64,000 bases of DNA from JAHFUA01 sp963808725. Its GTDB lineage: Bacteria; Acidobacteriota; Terriglobia; Terriglobales; Acidobacteriaceae. The position numbers and the translations under genes were made by a program. Each line of letters opens with the position of its first letter. The first letter of the stretch is position 1. The stretch spans positions 434,001 to 498,000 of the forward strand of contig CAWEGO010000003.1 of the NCBI GenBank assembly GCA_963808725.1. The letters run 5' to 3'. Positions 43,506 through 53,040 of this stretch are shown here, in pieces. The notes under the pieces were generated by a model. It did not search any database and had not been told where the DNA came from. It worked only from the letters and a program-made list of their open reading frames with translations.

Positions 43506-44945
43506 TCAGCCTTCTTTCTTCGCCGCCTCCGCCCGCTGCCGCACCCAGCCTTCCTTGTTGGCTTGCCGCCCGCGGGCGATGCCCAGCGCTTCTGCCGGGA
43601 CGTCTTCTGTGATCGACGATCCCGCGGCCACGTACGCGCCCTTGCCGATGTGCACCGGCGCCACCAGGGTGGAATCGCTGCCGATGAAGGCGCCATCTTC
43701 GATGATGGTCTGGTGCTTGCGCTGGCCGTCGTAGTTGCAAGTGATGGTGCCGGCGCCCACGTTGACGTTCTCGCCGAGGACGGCGTCGCCCAGGTAGGTA
43801 AGGTGGTTGGCCTTGGAGCCGCGTCCGAGCTTGGCTTTCTTGGCTTCGACGAAGTTGCCCATGTGGACGCCTTCGGCGAGGTCGCATCCCGGCCTTATGT
43901 GGGTGTAGGGACCGAGTTGGGCGCGCGAGTGAATGCGCGATCCTTCAATCATGCATCCCGGCCTGATTAGAACGCCGTCGCCGATCTCAGTGTCGCTGAT
44001 GACGGAATACGACTGCACCCGGCAGTCAGCGCCGAGGCGCGTCCGGCCCAGCAGTTGCACGTAGGGCTCGATGACCGTGTCCGCGGCGATCTCCACCTCC
44101 ATGTCGATCACGCAGGTGTGCGGATAGTAGATGGTGACGCCCTGCTGCATCAGGTCGGCGCACTTCCAGGCGCGCAAGCGCGCGTCCAGCGCCGCCAGCT
44201 CGGCGCGGGTGTTGCTGCCCAGCACCTCGTGCGCATCGCCGGCCGGGATCGCCACCACGCGCTCGCCCGCCTTCACCAGCAGCGCCGCCATGTCGGTGAG
44301 GTAATACTCTTTGTGCGGATTGTCGGTCGAGAGGCGGTCGATGTAGCGGTAGAGCGGCTTGACCGCGAAGACGTATATCCCAGAGTTGATCTCGCGCAGC
44401 TCGCGCTCAGCAGCCGTGGCCTTCTTTTCTTCCACGATCGCCCGCACCTCGGCACTCGCGGCGCGCCGCCGCACGATGCGCCCGTAACCCTGCGGATCGG
44501 CGACCTCGGCGGTCAGGATGGTCATGGCCGCCTTTTGCGCCAGGTGGAAGTCGCGCAGCTTCTCGATGGTCTGCCACCAGATCAGCGGCACATCGCCGGA
44601 GAGCACGATGACGTGGTCATAGCCGGCGAGCGCATCGCGCGCCACCATCAGGGCGTGGCCGGTGCCGCGCTGCGGTTCCTGCACGACGAAGTTGATGCCC
44701 ATGCCGCTGACGGCGTCGCGCACGCGCTCGGCTTCATGCCCGATGATGGCGTAGATGTCATTCGGCAGCACCACCCGCACGGCCGCCGCCACTACGTACG
44801 CCAGCATGGGCTTGCCGCCCACCTGGTGCAGCACCTTGGGATGCCGCGACTTCAGCCGCGTGCCTTTGCCCGCCGCCATGATGGCGATGGCGAACTTCGG
44901 TGTGGTTTCGGTGCTGACCTTGGGAGTCTTTCTGGACTTGCTCAT
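43506..44945 (-). CDS. glmU: bifunctional UDP-N-acetylglucosamine pyrophosphorylase / glucosamine-1-phosphate acetyltransferase
   Basis: 479 residues. The N-terminal uridylyltransferase has AIMAAGKGTRLKSRHPKVLHQVGGKPML and QEPQRGTGHALMVA. The C-terminal left-handed beta-helix acetyltransferase has hexapeptide repeats (IRPGCDLAEGVHMGNFVEAKKAKLGRGSKANHLTYLGDAVLGENVNVGAGTITCNYDG). It makes UDP-GlcNAc for peptidoglycan and lipopolysaccharide. ATG 44945 overlaps the yvcK stop (TGATG). Confidence 0.96.
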   Translation of the reverse strand: MSKSRKTPKVSTETTPKFAIAIMAAGKGTRLKSRHPKVLHQVGGKPMLAYVVAAAVRVVLPNDIYAIIGHEAERVRDAVSGMGINFVVQEPQRGTGHALMVARDALAGYDHVIVLSGDVPLIWWQTIEKLRDFHLAQKAAMTILTAEVADPQGYGRIVRRRAASAEVRAIVEEKKATAAERELREINSGIYVFAVKPLYRYIDRLSTDNPHKEYYLTDMAALLVKAGERVVAIPAGDAHEVLGSNTRAELAALDARLRAWKCADLMQQGVTIYYPHTCVIDMEVEIAADTVIEPYVQLLGRTRLGADCRVQSYSVISDTEIGDGVLIRPGCMIEGSRIHSRAQLGPYTHIRPGCDLAEGVHMGNFVEAKKAKLGRGSKANHLTYLGDAVLGENVNVGAGTITCNYDGQRKHQTIIEDGAFIGSDSTLVAPVHIGKGAYVAAGSSITEDVPAEALGIARGRQANKEGWVRQRAEAAKKEG

Positions 44946-46049
44946 CAGTGAGCTATCTTAACCTGCTCGCGGGAAGTTTCCGAGCGTTCGCCGCGTGATG
45001 CGCCCGGCGGGATACGGCCCGCGGCCAGCGCCAGCAAATCACGCGCGATGCGGTCGGTGGCATGGCGCGCCACGTCGGCGGTTTCGTCGAGATAGTCGCC
45101 TTCGACCGGCCGCACTCCGAGCTGCTCGATCTCGTCGAGATCGTTCACGATCTGCGCCGCGTCCTCCAGCGCGTATTTGGCTTTGAGCGCCATCGAGGCC
45201 GGCATACGGTTCACCAGCGCGTAATCGAAGAATCCGGTGCCCGGCCGTGTGCTTGTAGATGGCCCGTATGTGGTCGGCGGCGCTCAGGCCCAGGCTCTCG
45301 TTGGACTCCGTCATCAGGTTGCAGACGAACACCTTTACCGCCGGCGAGCAGGCGATGGCCTCGGGAACTCCGTGCACCAGCATGTTAGGAATGAGGCTGG
45401 TGAACAGCGATCCCGGCCCGATGGTGATGAGGTCGGCCTGGGCGATGGCTTCCAGCGCCTGCGGCATCGGCTGGGGATCAGCCGGCACCATGTGCAGGTC
45501 GACGATCCGCCCGGTGCTGGCGGTGATACGAGTCTCGCCCTGCACCCGCGAGCCGTCAGCCATCAGCGCCTCCAGAGCTACGTTGGCGGTGGTGGCGGGA
45601 TAGATATGCCCGCGCGTGACCAGCACTTCCGAAGAAAGCTTTACCGCCTGCGCGAAGTCGCCGGTCACCGCCGTCAGCGCCGCCACAAACAGGTTGCCGA
45701 AGCTGTGGCCCTCCAGACCCCTTGCCGGCAGGGAAGCGGTACTGGAACAGGCGCGAAAGCAGCGCCTCGTCTTCCGACAGCGCCACGATGCAGTTGCGGA
45801 TGTCGCCGGGAGGCAGGATGTTGAACTCGCTTGCCGCAGCCGGCCGCTGGAGCCGCCGTCGTCGGTGACGGTGACCACCGCGCTCAACTCGCCGATTGTG
45901 GCCACTCCCGCCGCCGGCGCGGTTTCTCCCGGCGGCTTGACGTAGCGCTTCAGCCCCTTGAGCAGCGTGGAAAGCCCAGTGCCGCCGCCCATCGCCACCA
46001 CACGCAGCGGCCGCGCAGATTCGTTCCGGTTCCGGTTATCAGCAACCAT
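44945..46049 (-). CDS. YvcK family (gluconeogenesis factor / CofD-like) protein, three frameshifts
   Basis: Recognisable in pieces: VVAMGGGTGLSTLLKGLK and VTVTDDGGSSGRLRQ; then EFNILPPGDIRNCIVALSEDEALLSRLFQYRFPAGKG; then LEGHSFGNLFVAALTAVTGDFAQAVKLSSEVL through DHIRAIYKHTAG; then FFDYALVNRMPASMALKAKYALEDA to the end. Shifts lie near 45826-45832, in CCCC at 45718-45721 and in CCC at 45240-45242. YvcK proteins bind UDP-sugars and affect cell-wall precursor flow, which fits the overlap with glmU. About 367 residues when repaired. Sequencing error is the likeliest cause. Confidence 0.85.
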
Positions 46050-46092
46050 GTCGTTTGTATTATCGCTCTTTTGCCGGGGAATCGGCAGCAGA

Positions 46093-46740
46093 CTATCTCG
46101 GCAACGGAGGAGTAAACTCTGCGCCCGGTTCAGGATAGAGCAGCTCGGTGAAGCGCGGATCGTCCGCCAGGTTGTGAAAGTCGGAATCGTTGCGCGCCTG
46201 GAAGCGCAGCGCCGGGTTCAGGCGAATGGCTTCATCCAGGTGTCGGAGCGAGTCCTCGACCTTGTTCGTCAGGCAGTCCAGCAGCGCCAAGCCGTAGAGC
46301 GCGTAGTCGGCCTTGGGATTCTGCTTCAGGATTTTTTCCAGATGGGTACGGGCCTCGTCGTACTTGCCATGGTTCATCAGCGAGACCGCGAAATCATAGT
46401 GCTCTTCCGGGGTTTTGAAGGCGGTAGCGGCGCGCGCCATTTGCTGATTGCAGAACTTGATATGTACCGCCGCCCGGTCGGCCAGCTCGGTGGAAGGGTC
46501 GCCGTCCATCACCTTCTGCAATAGCGCCTTGGCGCGGTCGAATTTGCGCTCCTGGATGGCCTTGAGCGCGGCCTCATAGTTTTCCACAGCCTGTGCAAAA
46601 CGTGGATCGTCCCGCACGGCTGGCTTGGGTTGGGGGCGCGGCGCCATCTCCAAGACGTGTGCACGCTGGCTCTTAACAGGCTTTGTTTTCTTGCTGCTAG
46701 AGCTGGAACGCTTAACTTTCCCTGTACTTTTTTTCTTCAT
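46093..46740 (-). CDS. TPR-repeat protein
   Basis: 215 residues. A Lys/Ser-rich N-terminus (MKKKSTGKVKRSSSSSKKTK) precedes TPR-like helices: FAQAVENYEAALKAIQERKFDRAKALLQKVMDGDP, EEHYDFAVSLMNHGKYDEARTHLEKILKQNPKADYALYGLALL. No signal peptide. Likely a cytoplasmic scaffold; partners unknown. It lies 43 bases downstream of yvcK's start on the same strand. Confidence 0.8.
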   Translation of the reverse strand: MKKKSTGKVKRSSSSSKKTKPVKSQRAHVLEMAPRPQPKPAVRDDPRFAQAVENYEAALKAIQERKFDRAKALLQKVMDGDPSTELADRAAVHIKFCNQQMARAATAFKTPEEHYDFAVSLMNHGKYDEARTHLEKILKQNPKADYALYGLALLDCLTNKVEDSLRHLDEAIRLNPALRFQARNDSDFHNLADDPRFTELLYPEPGAEFTPPLPR

Positions 46741-46876
46741 CGGGCTGTGGGCTCAACGGGAGTCCGGCTGCTCGAGCCTTGGTGCCCTGTGGAAATCTGC
46801 TAGCTGCCACCATCATCCCCCGGGGAGCACGCGTGTTTATACGCACAAAATGGGATAGGCGTCAACTCGGGGGATA

Positions 46877-46960
46877 CCGAGTTGCGAGTACCGAGTTTCG
46901 AGTACCGAGTTGCGTGAAACAGGTTTTGCTTGCTCGGTACTCGGTACTTGGTACTCGGTA
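46877..46960. repeat. GAGTACC-word inverted repeat
   Basis: CGAGTACCGAG (46900-46910) pairs with CTCGGTACTCG (46933-46943), with more GTACC words on both sides. It is next to the stop of the PCYCGC gene, like the larger copy at 25012-25157. Confidence 0.65.
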
Positions 46961-47398
46961 CTAATCAGAAGCGGCAGCCGCCTGCAGGTCCAGCTTCTCC
47001 CACTCGCCTTTGATGATGCCTTCGCGAATCTGCGCCGCCGTCTTGCCCGCCTTGTGCTGCTCGTAGGTGTAGAACAACTCCCGCATGCAGGCGGCACAAT
47101 GGGCGCCGTGGGTGGATTCGAAGCAGCTATGCAGGCTCTTGTGTCCCACCGAGCGGTCGCAACGGCAATAGCAGGGTTGCTGATAGATGATAGTCGGGAT
47201 CTTCGCCGCCAGCTCGTAGGCCCGCACCTGGAAGGGATTCTTGAAGCTGGGGCCGGCGAGGTCGAGCCCGCCCAGGATAGAAGGCAGTTGCTCGCCTTTT
47301 TTCGGCGGCGCCGGATGATACGCCGGCACGTCCAGCCACTGCGCCGAGCTGGCGATCGCCGCCAGCGCTACCACCGCCAGGATCAGGGCACGCTTCAT
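46961..47398 (-). CDS. exported PCYCGC-motif protein
   Basis: 145 residues: signal peptide MKRALILAVVALAAIASSA and a Cys-rich core, PCYCRCDRSVGHKSLHSCFESTHGAHCAACMRE, matching the PCYCGC motif family. Six Cys and several His suggest a metal or cluster site in the periplasm; the family's role is poorly known. Start ATG 47398. Confidence 0.8.
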   Translation of the reverse strand: MKRALILAVVALAAIASSAQWLDVPAYHPAPPKKGEQLPSILGGLDLAGPSFKNPFQVRAYELAAKIPTIIYQQPCYCRCDRSVGHKSLHSCFESTHGAHCAACMRELFYTYEQHKAGKTAAQIREGIIKGEWEKLDLQAAAASD

Positions 47399-47483
47399 GG
47401 GGTCAATTGTATCGAAATCTTACGCTTTTTCCGATGCGACCGGATACTTGGAGGTTACGGTGGTTCGCGTTCTGGGGCCCCAC

Positions 47484-47519
47484 CATGACCCGATGATCCG
47501 ATCTCCCGATCTCCCCGAT
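47484..47519. repeat. CGAT-word repeat upstream of lepB
   Basis: Variants of CCGATCTCCCGAT. Same family as 7638, 12746 and 56536. Confidence 0.5.
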
Positions 47520-47535
47520 CCGCTCCGGATTTCCG

Positions 47536-47541
47536 TATAAT
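47536..47541 (+). promoter_or_regulatory. TATAAT box overlapping the first ATG of lepB
   Basis: A perfect TATAAT overlaps ATG 47540. Transcription from it would begin near 47548, so translation must start later, at ATG 47552 (about four bases of leader) or further in. Confidence 0.45.
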
Positions 47542-47551
47542 GGGCAGCGGG

Positions 47552-48130
47552 ATGAGCAACGGCGCAATACCCACTTCTGTCCAACCGGTGGTTACGGCCC
47601 CGAGGGCGCGTACGCGTATGCGGTCCTTGCTGCGCAGTTGGGCGCGCGACCTTGCCATTTCGGTGGCCATTTCGGGGTTCATCATCCTGTTCCTGTATCA
47701 GCCGGTGAAGGTGGAAGGCACCAGCATGCTGCCCGGTTTGCAGGACCAGGAGCGAATCTTCATCAACAAGTTCGTATATCGCTTCGAGTCGGTGGCGCGC
47801 GGCGATGTGGTGGTCTTCCGCTATCCCCGCGATCCGGCGAAGAGCTACATCAAGCGCGTGGTCGGCGTGCCCGGCGACCACATTCGTATCGAGCACGGGC
47901 GCGTCTACGTCAACGGACGCCGCCTCACCGAGGACTACGTCCCCCGCGATTTCGTCGACCCACATTCCTATCCCGAGACCGTGGTGCCCGACCACGCTTA
48001 CTACGTGCTCGGCGACCACCGCTCTATGTCCAACGACAGCCGCGAGTTCGGCCCCGTGGACGAATCCTGCATCTACGGCAAAGCCGTCTTCGTCTACTGG
48101 CCGGTGGACAAGCTGGGCGTGCTGCGGTAG
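47552..48130 (+). CDS. lepB: signal peptidase I
   Basis: 192 residues. Membrane helix DLAISVAISGFIILFLY, catalytic Ser in VEGTSMLPGL, catalytic Lys in SYIKRVVGVPGDHI, and box E YYVLGDHRSMSNDSREFG. It removes signal peptides from exported proteins such as those in this window. ATG 47552 is preferred to 47540 because of the overlapping TATAAT. The protein is complete at the C-terminus (WPVDKLGVLR). Confidence 0.93.
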   Translation: MSNGAIPTSVQPVVTAPRARTRMRSLLRSWARDLAISVAISGFIILFLYQPVKVEGTSMLPGLQDQERIFINKFVYRFESVARGDVVVFRYPRDPAKSYIKRVVGVPGDHIRIEHGRVYVNGRRLTEDYVPRDFVDPHSYPETVVPDHAYYVLGDHRSMSNDSREFGPVDESCIYGKAVFVYWPVDKLGVLR

Positions 48131-48132
48131 CC

Positions 48133-48420
48133 TCAGCCGGCGCGCGATAGCCGCATCCGTCTTCTACGGAGAAGCAAAAACAGCGACCAAAGCACGACCG
48201 CTAGCGCTGTCATTCCGATCCAAGCCGTCGCCTCCAATCCCAGAGCATTTTCCGGAAGGAGGATTTCGCGGTGGCTGAACGGAACATGGAATGTGACGAT
48301 GCAACGGAGGCTGCCGTCGCGCAACGACGCTTGGAGGGATTGCGTGGTACTGCCGGCCACAATGAACGACAGCAGCGACGAAATTGTCGCGGCGACGCAG
48401 ACGCGGAAGAGTAGCTTCAT
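48133..48420 (-). CDS. small two-helix membrane protein, unknown
   Basis: 95 residues with an N-terminal hydrophobic helix (LLFRVCVAATISSLLSFIVAG) and a C-terminal helix followed by an Arg-rich tail (WIGMTALAVVLWSLFLLLRRRRMRL). The loop between them (~35 residues) would be periplasmic. No family is recognised and no clear ribosome site is present. Convergent with lepB, two bases apart. Confidence 0.5.
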   Translation of the reverse strand: MKLLFRVCVAATISSLLSFIVAGSTTQSLQASLRDGSLRCIVTFHVPFSHREILLPENALGLEATAWIGMTALAVVLWSLFLLLRRRRMRLSRAG

Positions 48421-48497
48421 TGGGAACAGGATATTCGCCAACGCCCGGCGATTCCAGATTACTGTCGTCCACTAATCCTCGGCTCACGGCAGTGCTG

Positions 48498-48506
48498 TGC
48501 TAAAAT
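48498..48506 (+). promoter_or_regulatory. extended -10 promoter for carAB
   Basis: TGCTAAAAT (TG, one base, TAAAAT at 48501-48506). Start near 48513, about 20 bases before ATG 48534. Confidence 0.5.
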
Positions 48507-48533
48507 TTGACAAATCCACTCCCTGGAGTCTGA

Positions 48534-49667
48534 ATGCAGGCCATGCTTGCGCTGGAAGATGGACGCATCTTCCGCGGCAAAGGCTACGGAGCAAAAGGCG
48601 AATGCTACGGGGAAGTTGTTTTTAACACCTCCATCACCGGCTACCAGGAAATCTTCACCGACCCCTCCTACTGCGGGCAGATCGTAGTCCTCACCAACCC
48701 GGAGATCGGCAACTACGGCACCAATCCCGATGACGCCGAGGCCACGCGTCCCTACATCGAGGGACTCGTAGTGCGCGAGTTCTCGCGCGTGAGCTCCAAC
48801 TGGCGCTCGCAGCAGGTGGCCGACGAGTACCTGGAGCGGTACAAGATCCCCGTCATCTCCGATATCGACAGCCGCGCCCTGGTGCGCCACCTGCGCGACC
48901 GCGGCTGCCAGCGCGGTGTCATCTCCATGCTGGAGAGCGATCCCGAGAAGCTGGTGGCCAAAGCACGCGCCATTCCGTCGATGGTCGGCAGCGATCTGGC
49001 GAAAGTGGTCTCCACTACGCAGCGCTACTCCTGGCAGACGGGCGAGCGCTCGCACGAGCCGACAGAAGTCGTGGGTGTGAAGGACGAGCCGCCACGCTTC
49101 CACGTGGTGGCCTACGATTTCGGCATCAAGCACAACATCCTGCGCAAGCTGACTTCGGAAGGCTGCGGCGTCACCGTCGTCCCCGCCGAGACCAGCGCCG
49201 AGGACGTGCTCGCGCTCCATCCCAACGGCGTTTTTCTGTCCAATGGCCCGGGCGATCCCGAGCCCTGCACATATGCGCAAGACAACATCCGGCGTCTCAT
49301 GGGACGTGTGCCCGTGTTCGGCATCTGCCTCGGCCATCAGCTCGTCGGGCTCGCGCTCGGCGGCAAGACCTACAAGCTGAAGTTCGGACACCACGGCGGC
49401 AACCATCCGGTGAAGCAGTTGCGGACGGGCAAGGTCGAGATCACCGCCCACAATCACAATTTCGCCGTCGATCCCGATTCGCTGAATCTGCGCGACGTTG
49501 AACTCACGCACATGGACTTGAACGACCAGACGCTCGAAGGTCTGCGCCACCGGTCACTGCCGTTGTTCAGCGTGCAGTACCACCCCGAAGCGTCTCCCGG
49601 GCCGCACGATTCGCACTATTTGTTCAAGGATTTTGTGAAGATGATGGAGGAGTGGAGGGGAAGATGA
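48534..49667 (+). CDS. carA: carbamoyl-phosphate synthase small (glutaminase) subunit
   Basis: 377 residues. N-terminal domain (ALEDGRIFRGKGYGAKGECYGEVVFNTSITGYQEIFTDPSY) and a class I glutamine amidotransferase domain with the nucleophile Cys in VFGICLGHQLVGLALGG and His/Glu in QYHPEASPGPHDS. It releases ammonia from glutamine for CarB, feeding arginine and pyrimidine synthesis. A GGAG lies before the ATG. Confidence 0.97.
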   Translation: MQAMLALEDGRIFRGKGYGAKGECYGEVVFNTSITGYQEIFTDPSYCGQIVVLTNPEIGNYGTNPDDAEATRPYIEGLVVREFSRVSSNWRSQQVADEYLERYKIPVISDIDSRALVRHLRDRGCQRGVISMLESDPEKLVAKARAIPSMVGSDLAKVVSTTQRYSWQTGERSHEPTEVVGVKDEPPRFHVVAYDFGIKHNILRKLTSEGCGVTVVPAETSAEDVLALHPNGVFLSNGPGDPEPCTYAQDNIRRLMGRVPVFGICLGHQLVGLALGGKTYKLKFGHHGGNHPVKQLRTGKVEITAHNHNFAVDPDSLNLRDVELTHMDLNDQTLEGLRHRSLPLFSVQYHPEASPGPHDSHYLFKDFVKMMEEWRGR

Positions 49668-49682
49668 CGCCGGCCTTGAAGG

Positions 49683-49702
49683 GGCGCGGCTTCAGCCGCG
49701 CC
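49683..49702. repeat. palindromic hairpin in the carA-carB gap
   Basis: GGCGCGGC, loop TTCA, GCCGCGCC. It occupies a third of the 51-base gap between carA and carB and could pause polymerase or mark an RNA cleavage site. Same stem as at 43474. Confidence 0.65.
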
Positions 49703-49718
49703 GTAGGTTGCAAGTAGA

Positions 49719-52700
49719 ATGCCACGCCGCACCGACATCTCGAAGATCCTGATCATCGGCTCCGGGCCCATCATCATCGGGCAATCGGCGGAGTTCGACT
49801 ACTCCGGCACCCAGGCCTGCAAGGCACTCAAGGCCGAGGGCTATGAAGTGGTGCTGGTGAACTCCAATCCGGCCACCATCATGACCGACCCGGAGACCGC
49901 CGACCGCACCTACATCGAGCCGCTCACTAAGGGCTACCTGACTGAAATCATCCGCACCGAGTCGGAGCTCTCCGACGGCCGCAGGTTCGCTCTGCTGCCC
50001 ACGGTGGGCGGACAGACGGCGCTCAACCTCTCGGTCGAGTTGGCTGACGCTGGAGTGCTCGACAAGTACCGCGTTGAACTGATCGGCGCCAAGCTGGAAG
50101 CCATCAAGAAGGCGGAAGACCGCCTGCTCTTCAAGGACGCCATCTCGCGCATCGGCCTCGAGTCCCCAAAATCGGCGCTGGTCAACAATCTCAAGGACGG
50201 CCTCGAGTTCTCCGGCAAGATCGGTTTCCCCGTCATCATCCGGCCTTCGTTCACCCTGGGCGGCACCGGCGGCGGTCTTGCCTACAACCGCGAGGAACTG
50301 CTCGACATCCTGGCGCGCGGCCTCGACCTCTCGCCCGTGCACGAAGTGCTGATCGAAGAATCGGTACTGGGCTGGAAGGAATTCGAGCTGGAGGTGATGC
50401 GCGACCTGGCCGACAACGTCATCATCATCTGCTCCATCGAGAATTTCGATCCCATGGGCGTGCACACCGGCGACTCTATCACCGTGGCCCCGGCGCAGAC
50501 GCTCACCGACCGCGAGTACCAGGCCATGCGCGACGCCGCCATCCTCATCATCCGGGAGATCGGCGTCGAGACCGGCGGCTCGAATATCCAGTTCGCGATT
50601 CATCCCACGACCGGGCGCATGGTGGTGATCGAGATGAACCCGCGCGTATCGCGCTCCTCGGCGCTGGCCTCGAAGGCCACCGGTTTCCCCATCGCCAAGA
50701 TCGCTGCCCGCCTGGCCGTGGGCTACACGCTCGACGAGATCCCCAACGACATCACGCGCAAGACGCCCTCCTGTTTCGAGCCCACGCTCGACTACGTAGT
50801 GGTGAAGATCCCCAAGTGGCAGTTCGAGAAATTTCCCGGCGCCGACGAAACACTGGGTCCGCAGATGAAGTCGCTGGGCGAAGTGATGGCCATCGGCCGC
50901 ACCTTCAAAGAAGCCCTGTTCAAAGGGATTCGCTCGCTCGAAACCGGTAAGCGCGTGGGCTCGGAGTCGATCGAGCCGCGCATTCTCACGCAGCGCCTGG
51001 TGACGCCGCATCCTGAGCGCCTCACCTACCTGCGCTACGCCCTGCGCCAGGGACACACAGTGAAAGAGCTGGCGCGCATGACCTCCATCGATCCCTGGTT
51101 CCTGCACCAGTTGAAGGAGGCAACGGATTTCCAGGCGGAGCTGGAAAAGCATCCTTTCGCGTCGGTATCGCCTGATCTGGTGCGCGAGGCCAAGCGCATG
51201 GGGTTCTCCGACGCGCGCCTGGCCGACATATGGCGCATCGGGAACGGCAAAGGCGCGACCGAGAAGGTCCGCCACTTCCGCAAGACCCACGGCATCACGC
51301 CGGTCTACAAGCGCGTGGACACCTGCGCCGCCGAGTTCGAGAGCTACACTCCCTACCTCTACTCCACCTACGAGTCCGAGGACGAAGCCGCGCCCACCGC
51401 GCAGAAGAAAGTCATCATCCTGGGCAGCGGTCCCAACCGCATGGGGCAGGGAATCGAGTTCGACTACTGCTGCTGCCACGCCGCCTTCGCGCTGCGCGAC
51501 GACGGCTACGAGACCGTCATGGTCAACTGCAACCCGGAGACGGTTTCCACCGACTACGACACCAGCGACCGCCTGTTCTTCGAGCCGCTGACGCTCGAGG
51601 ACGTGCTCGCGGTTTATGAGCACGAAGCCGCCAGCGGCGCGCCCATTGGCGTGATCGTGCAGTTCGGCGGGCAGACCCCGCTCAATCTGGCGCTCCCGCT
51701 CAAGGCCGCGGGCGTGCCCATCATCGGCACCTCGCCCGAATCCATCGACTTGGCCGAGGACCGCAAGCGTTTCGGCAAGCTGCTCGACGAACTCGCGATC
51801 CCGCAGCCCCCGGGCGCCATGGCCACGAGCATCGAGGAAGCGGTGGCGGGCGCGAACCGCGTCGGCTATCCCGTGCTGGTGCGACCCTCGTACGTGCTGG
51901 GCGGGCGCGCCATGCAGATCGCCTACGACGACGAGACCGTCATCCGCTACATGAAAGAAGCGGTCGAGTACTCGCAGGAGCGCCCCGTGCTCATCGACCA
52001 CTTCCTCGAAGCCGCGACCGAAGTGGACGTAGACGCGCTCTCCGACGGCGAAGACGTGGTCATCGGCGGCATCATGCAGCACATCGAGGAGGCCGGCATC
52101 CACTCCGGCGATTCCTCTTGCGTGCTGCCGGCGGTGGACATCCCCGAGCGCCACATGGCCACCATGCGCGACTACACCTTCCGCCTCGCCCGCGCGCTCA
52201 AAGTCATCGGGCTGATGAACACCCAATACGCCATCCACCGCGACAAGGTGTACGTGCTGGAAGTGAATCCGCGCGCCTCCCGCACCGTGCCCTACGTGTC
52301 GAAGGCGACCGGCGTGCCTCTGGCCAAGATCGCCGCCCGCCTGATGACCGGGCGCAAGCTGCGCGAGTTCCTGCCGGAGTACGTGGAGCGCGAGGCCGAC
52401 TTGGCTACGGGAAGCTGCTATTGGGTCAAGTCGCCGGTCTTCCCCTGGTCGAAGTTCCCGGGCGTGGACACGGTGCTTGGTCCGGAGATGAAGTCCACCG
52501 GCGAAGTCATGGGGGTAGCCGACAATTTCGGTGAAGCTTTCGCCAAAGCGCAACTTTCCGCCGGCCAGAAGCTGCCGCGCGGCGGCACGGTGTTTATCAG
52601 CGTTGCCGATCAGGACAAGCCGCACGTGGCCGAGGTTGCGCAGCGCTTCCTCGACCTCGGCTTCCGCCTGGTTTGTACCCACGGCACCGCCGACGTGCTG

Positions 52701-52994
52701 GCCACCAGTGGCATCATCACCGAGCGGGTTTACAAGGTGAAGGAAGGCCGCCCCAACGCCGTGGACCTGATCAAGGGCGACAAGATCCAGCTCGTCATCA
52801 ACACCCCGCGCGGACCCGATCCGTATTTCGACGAGAAGGCTATCCGACGCGCGACGGTGACCCACCACGTCGCCTGCATGACTACCCTCTCGGCAGCGCG
52901 TGCCGCCGCCGAGGGCATTGCCGCCATCCAGCGCGAGGAGGTCAGCGTGCGCGCCCTGCAGCACCTCCACGCTGAGCGCACCGCGCTGACCTAG
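49719..52994 (+). CDS. carB: carbamoyl-phosphate synthase large subunit
   Basis: 1091 residues, full length. Two homologous ATP-grasp halves: the first starts KILIIGSGPIIIGQSAEFDYSGTQACKAL with PSFTLGGTGGG; the second starts KVIILGSGPNRMGQGIEFDYCCCHAAFAL with PSYVLGGRAMQI. The C-terminal allosteric domain begins near FISVADQDKPHVAEVAQRF. No frameshift. The complementary strand is also open over almost the whole length, but that is a codon-usage shadow. Confidence 0.97.
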   Translation: MPRRTDISKILIIGSGPIIIGQSAEFDYSGTQACKALKAEGYEVVLVNSNPATIMTDPETADRTYIEPLTKGYLTEIIRTESELSDGRRFALLPTVGGQTALNLSVELADAGVLDKYRVELIGAKLEAIKKAEDRLLFKDAISRIGLESPKSALVNNLKDGLEFSGKIGFPVIIRPSFTLGGTGGGLAYNREELLDILARGLDLSPVHEVLIEESVLGWKEFELEVMRDLADNVIIICSIENFDPMGVHTGDSITVAPAQTLTDREYQAMRDAAILIIREIGVETGGSNIQFAIHPTTGRMVVIEMNPRVSRSSALASKATGFPIAKIAARLAVGYTLDEIPNDITRKTPSCFEPTLDYVVVKIPKWQFEKFPGADETLGPQMKSLGEVMAIGRTFKEALFKGIRSLETGKRVGSESIEPRILTQRLVTPHPERLTYLRYALRQGHTVKELARMTSIDPWFLHQLKEATDFQAELEKHPFASVSPDLVREAKRMGFSDARLADIWRIGNGKGATEKVRHFRKTHGITPVYKRVDTCAAEFESYTPYLYSTYESEDEAAPTAQKKVIILGSGPNRMGQGIEFDYCCCHAAFALRDDGYETVMVNCNPETVSTDYDTSDRLFFEPLTLEDVLAVYEHEAASGAPIGVIVQFGGQTPLNLALPLKAAGVPIIGTSPESIDLAEDRKRFGKLLDELAIPQPPGAMATSIEEAVAGANRVGYPVLVRPSYVLGGRAMQIAYDDETVIRYMKEAVEYSQERPVLIDHFLEAATEVDVDALSDGEDVVIGGIMQHIEEAGIHSGDSSCVLPAVDIPERHMATMRDYTFRLARALKVIGLMNTQYAIHRDKVYVLEVNPRASRTVPYVSKATGVPLAKIAARLMTGRKLREFLPEYVEREADLATGSCYWVKSPVFPWSKFPGVDTVLGPEMKSTGEVMGVADNFGEAFAKAQLSAGQKLPRGGTVFISVADQDKPHVAEVAQRFLDLGFRLVCTHGTADVLATSGIITERVYKVKEGRPNAVDLIKGDKIQLVINTPRGPDPYFDEKAIRRATVTHHVACMTTLSAARAAAEGIAAIQREEVSVRALQHLHAERTALT

Positions 52995-53040
52995 AAGTTG
53001 CTCTTGCTTTAAATAGGGGTCGCAGCCGGAAGCCGGCCGC

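Noticed and set aside
49692..52970. 1092-residue open frame antisense to carB
   Set aside because: It mirrors carB almost codon for codon, is rich in His, Ala, Gly and Arg as expected of a high-GC shadow, and shows no domain. carB is complete and conserved on the other strand.
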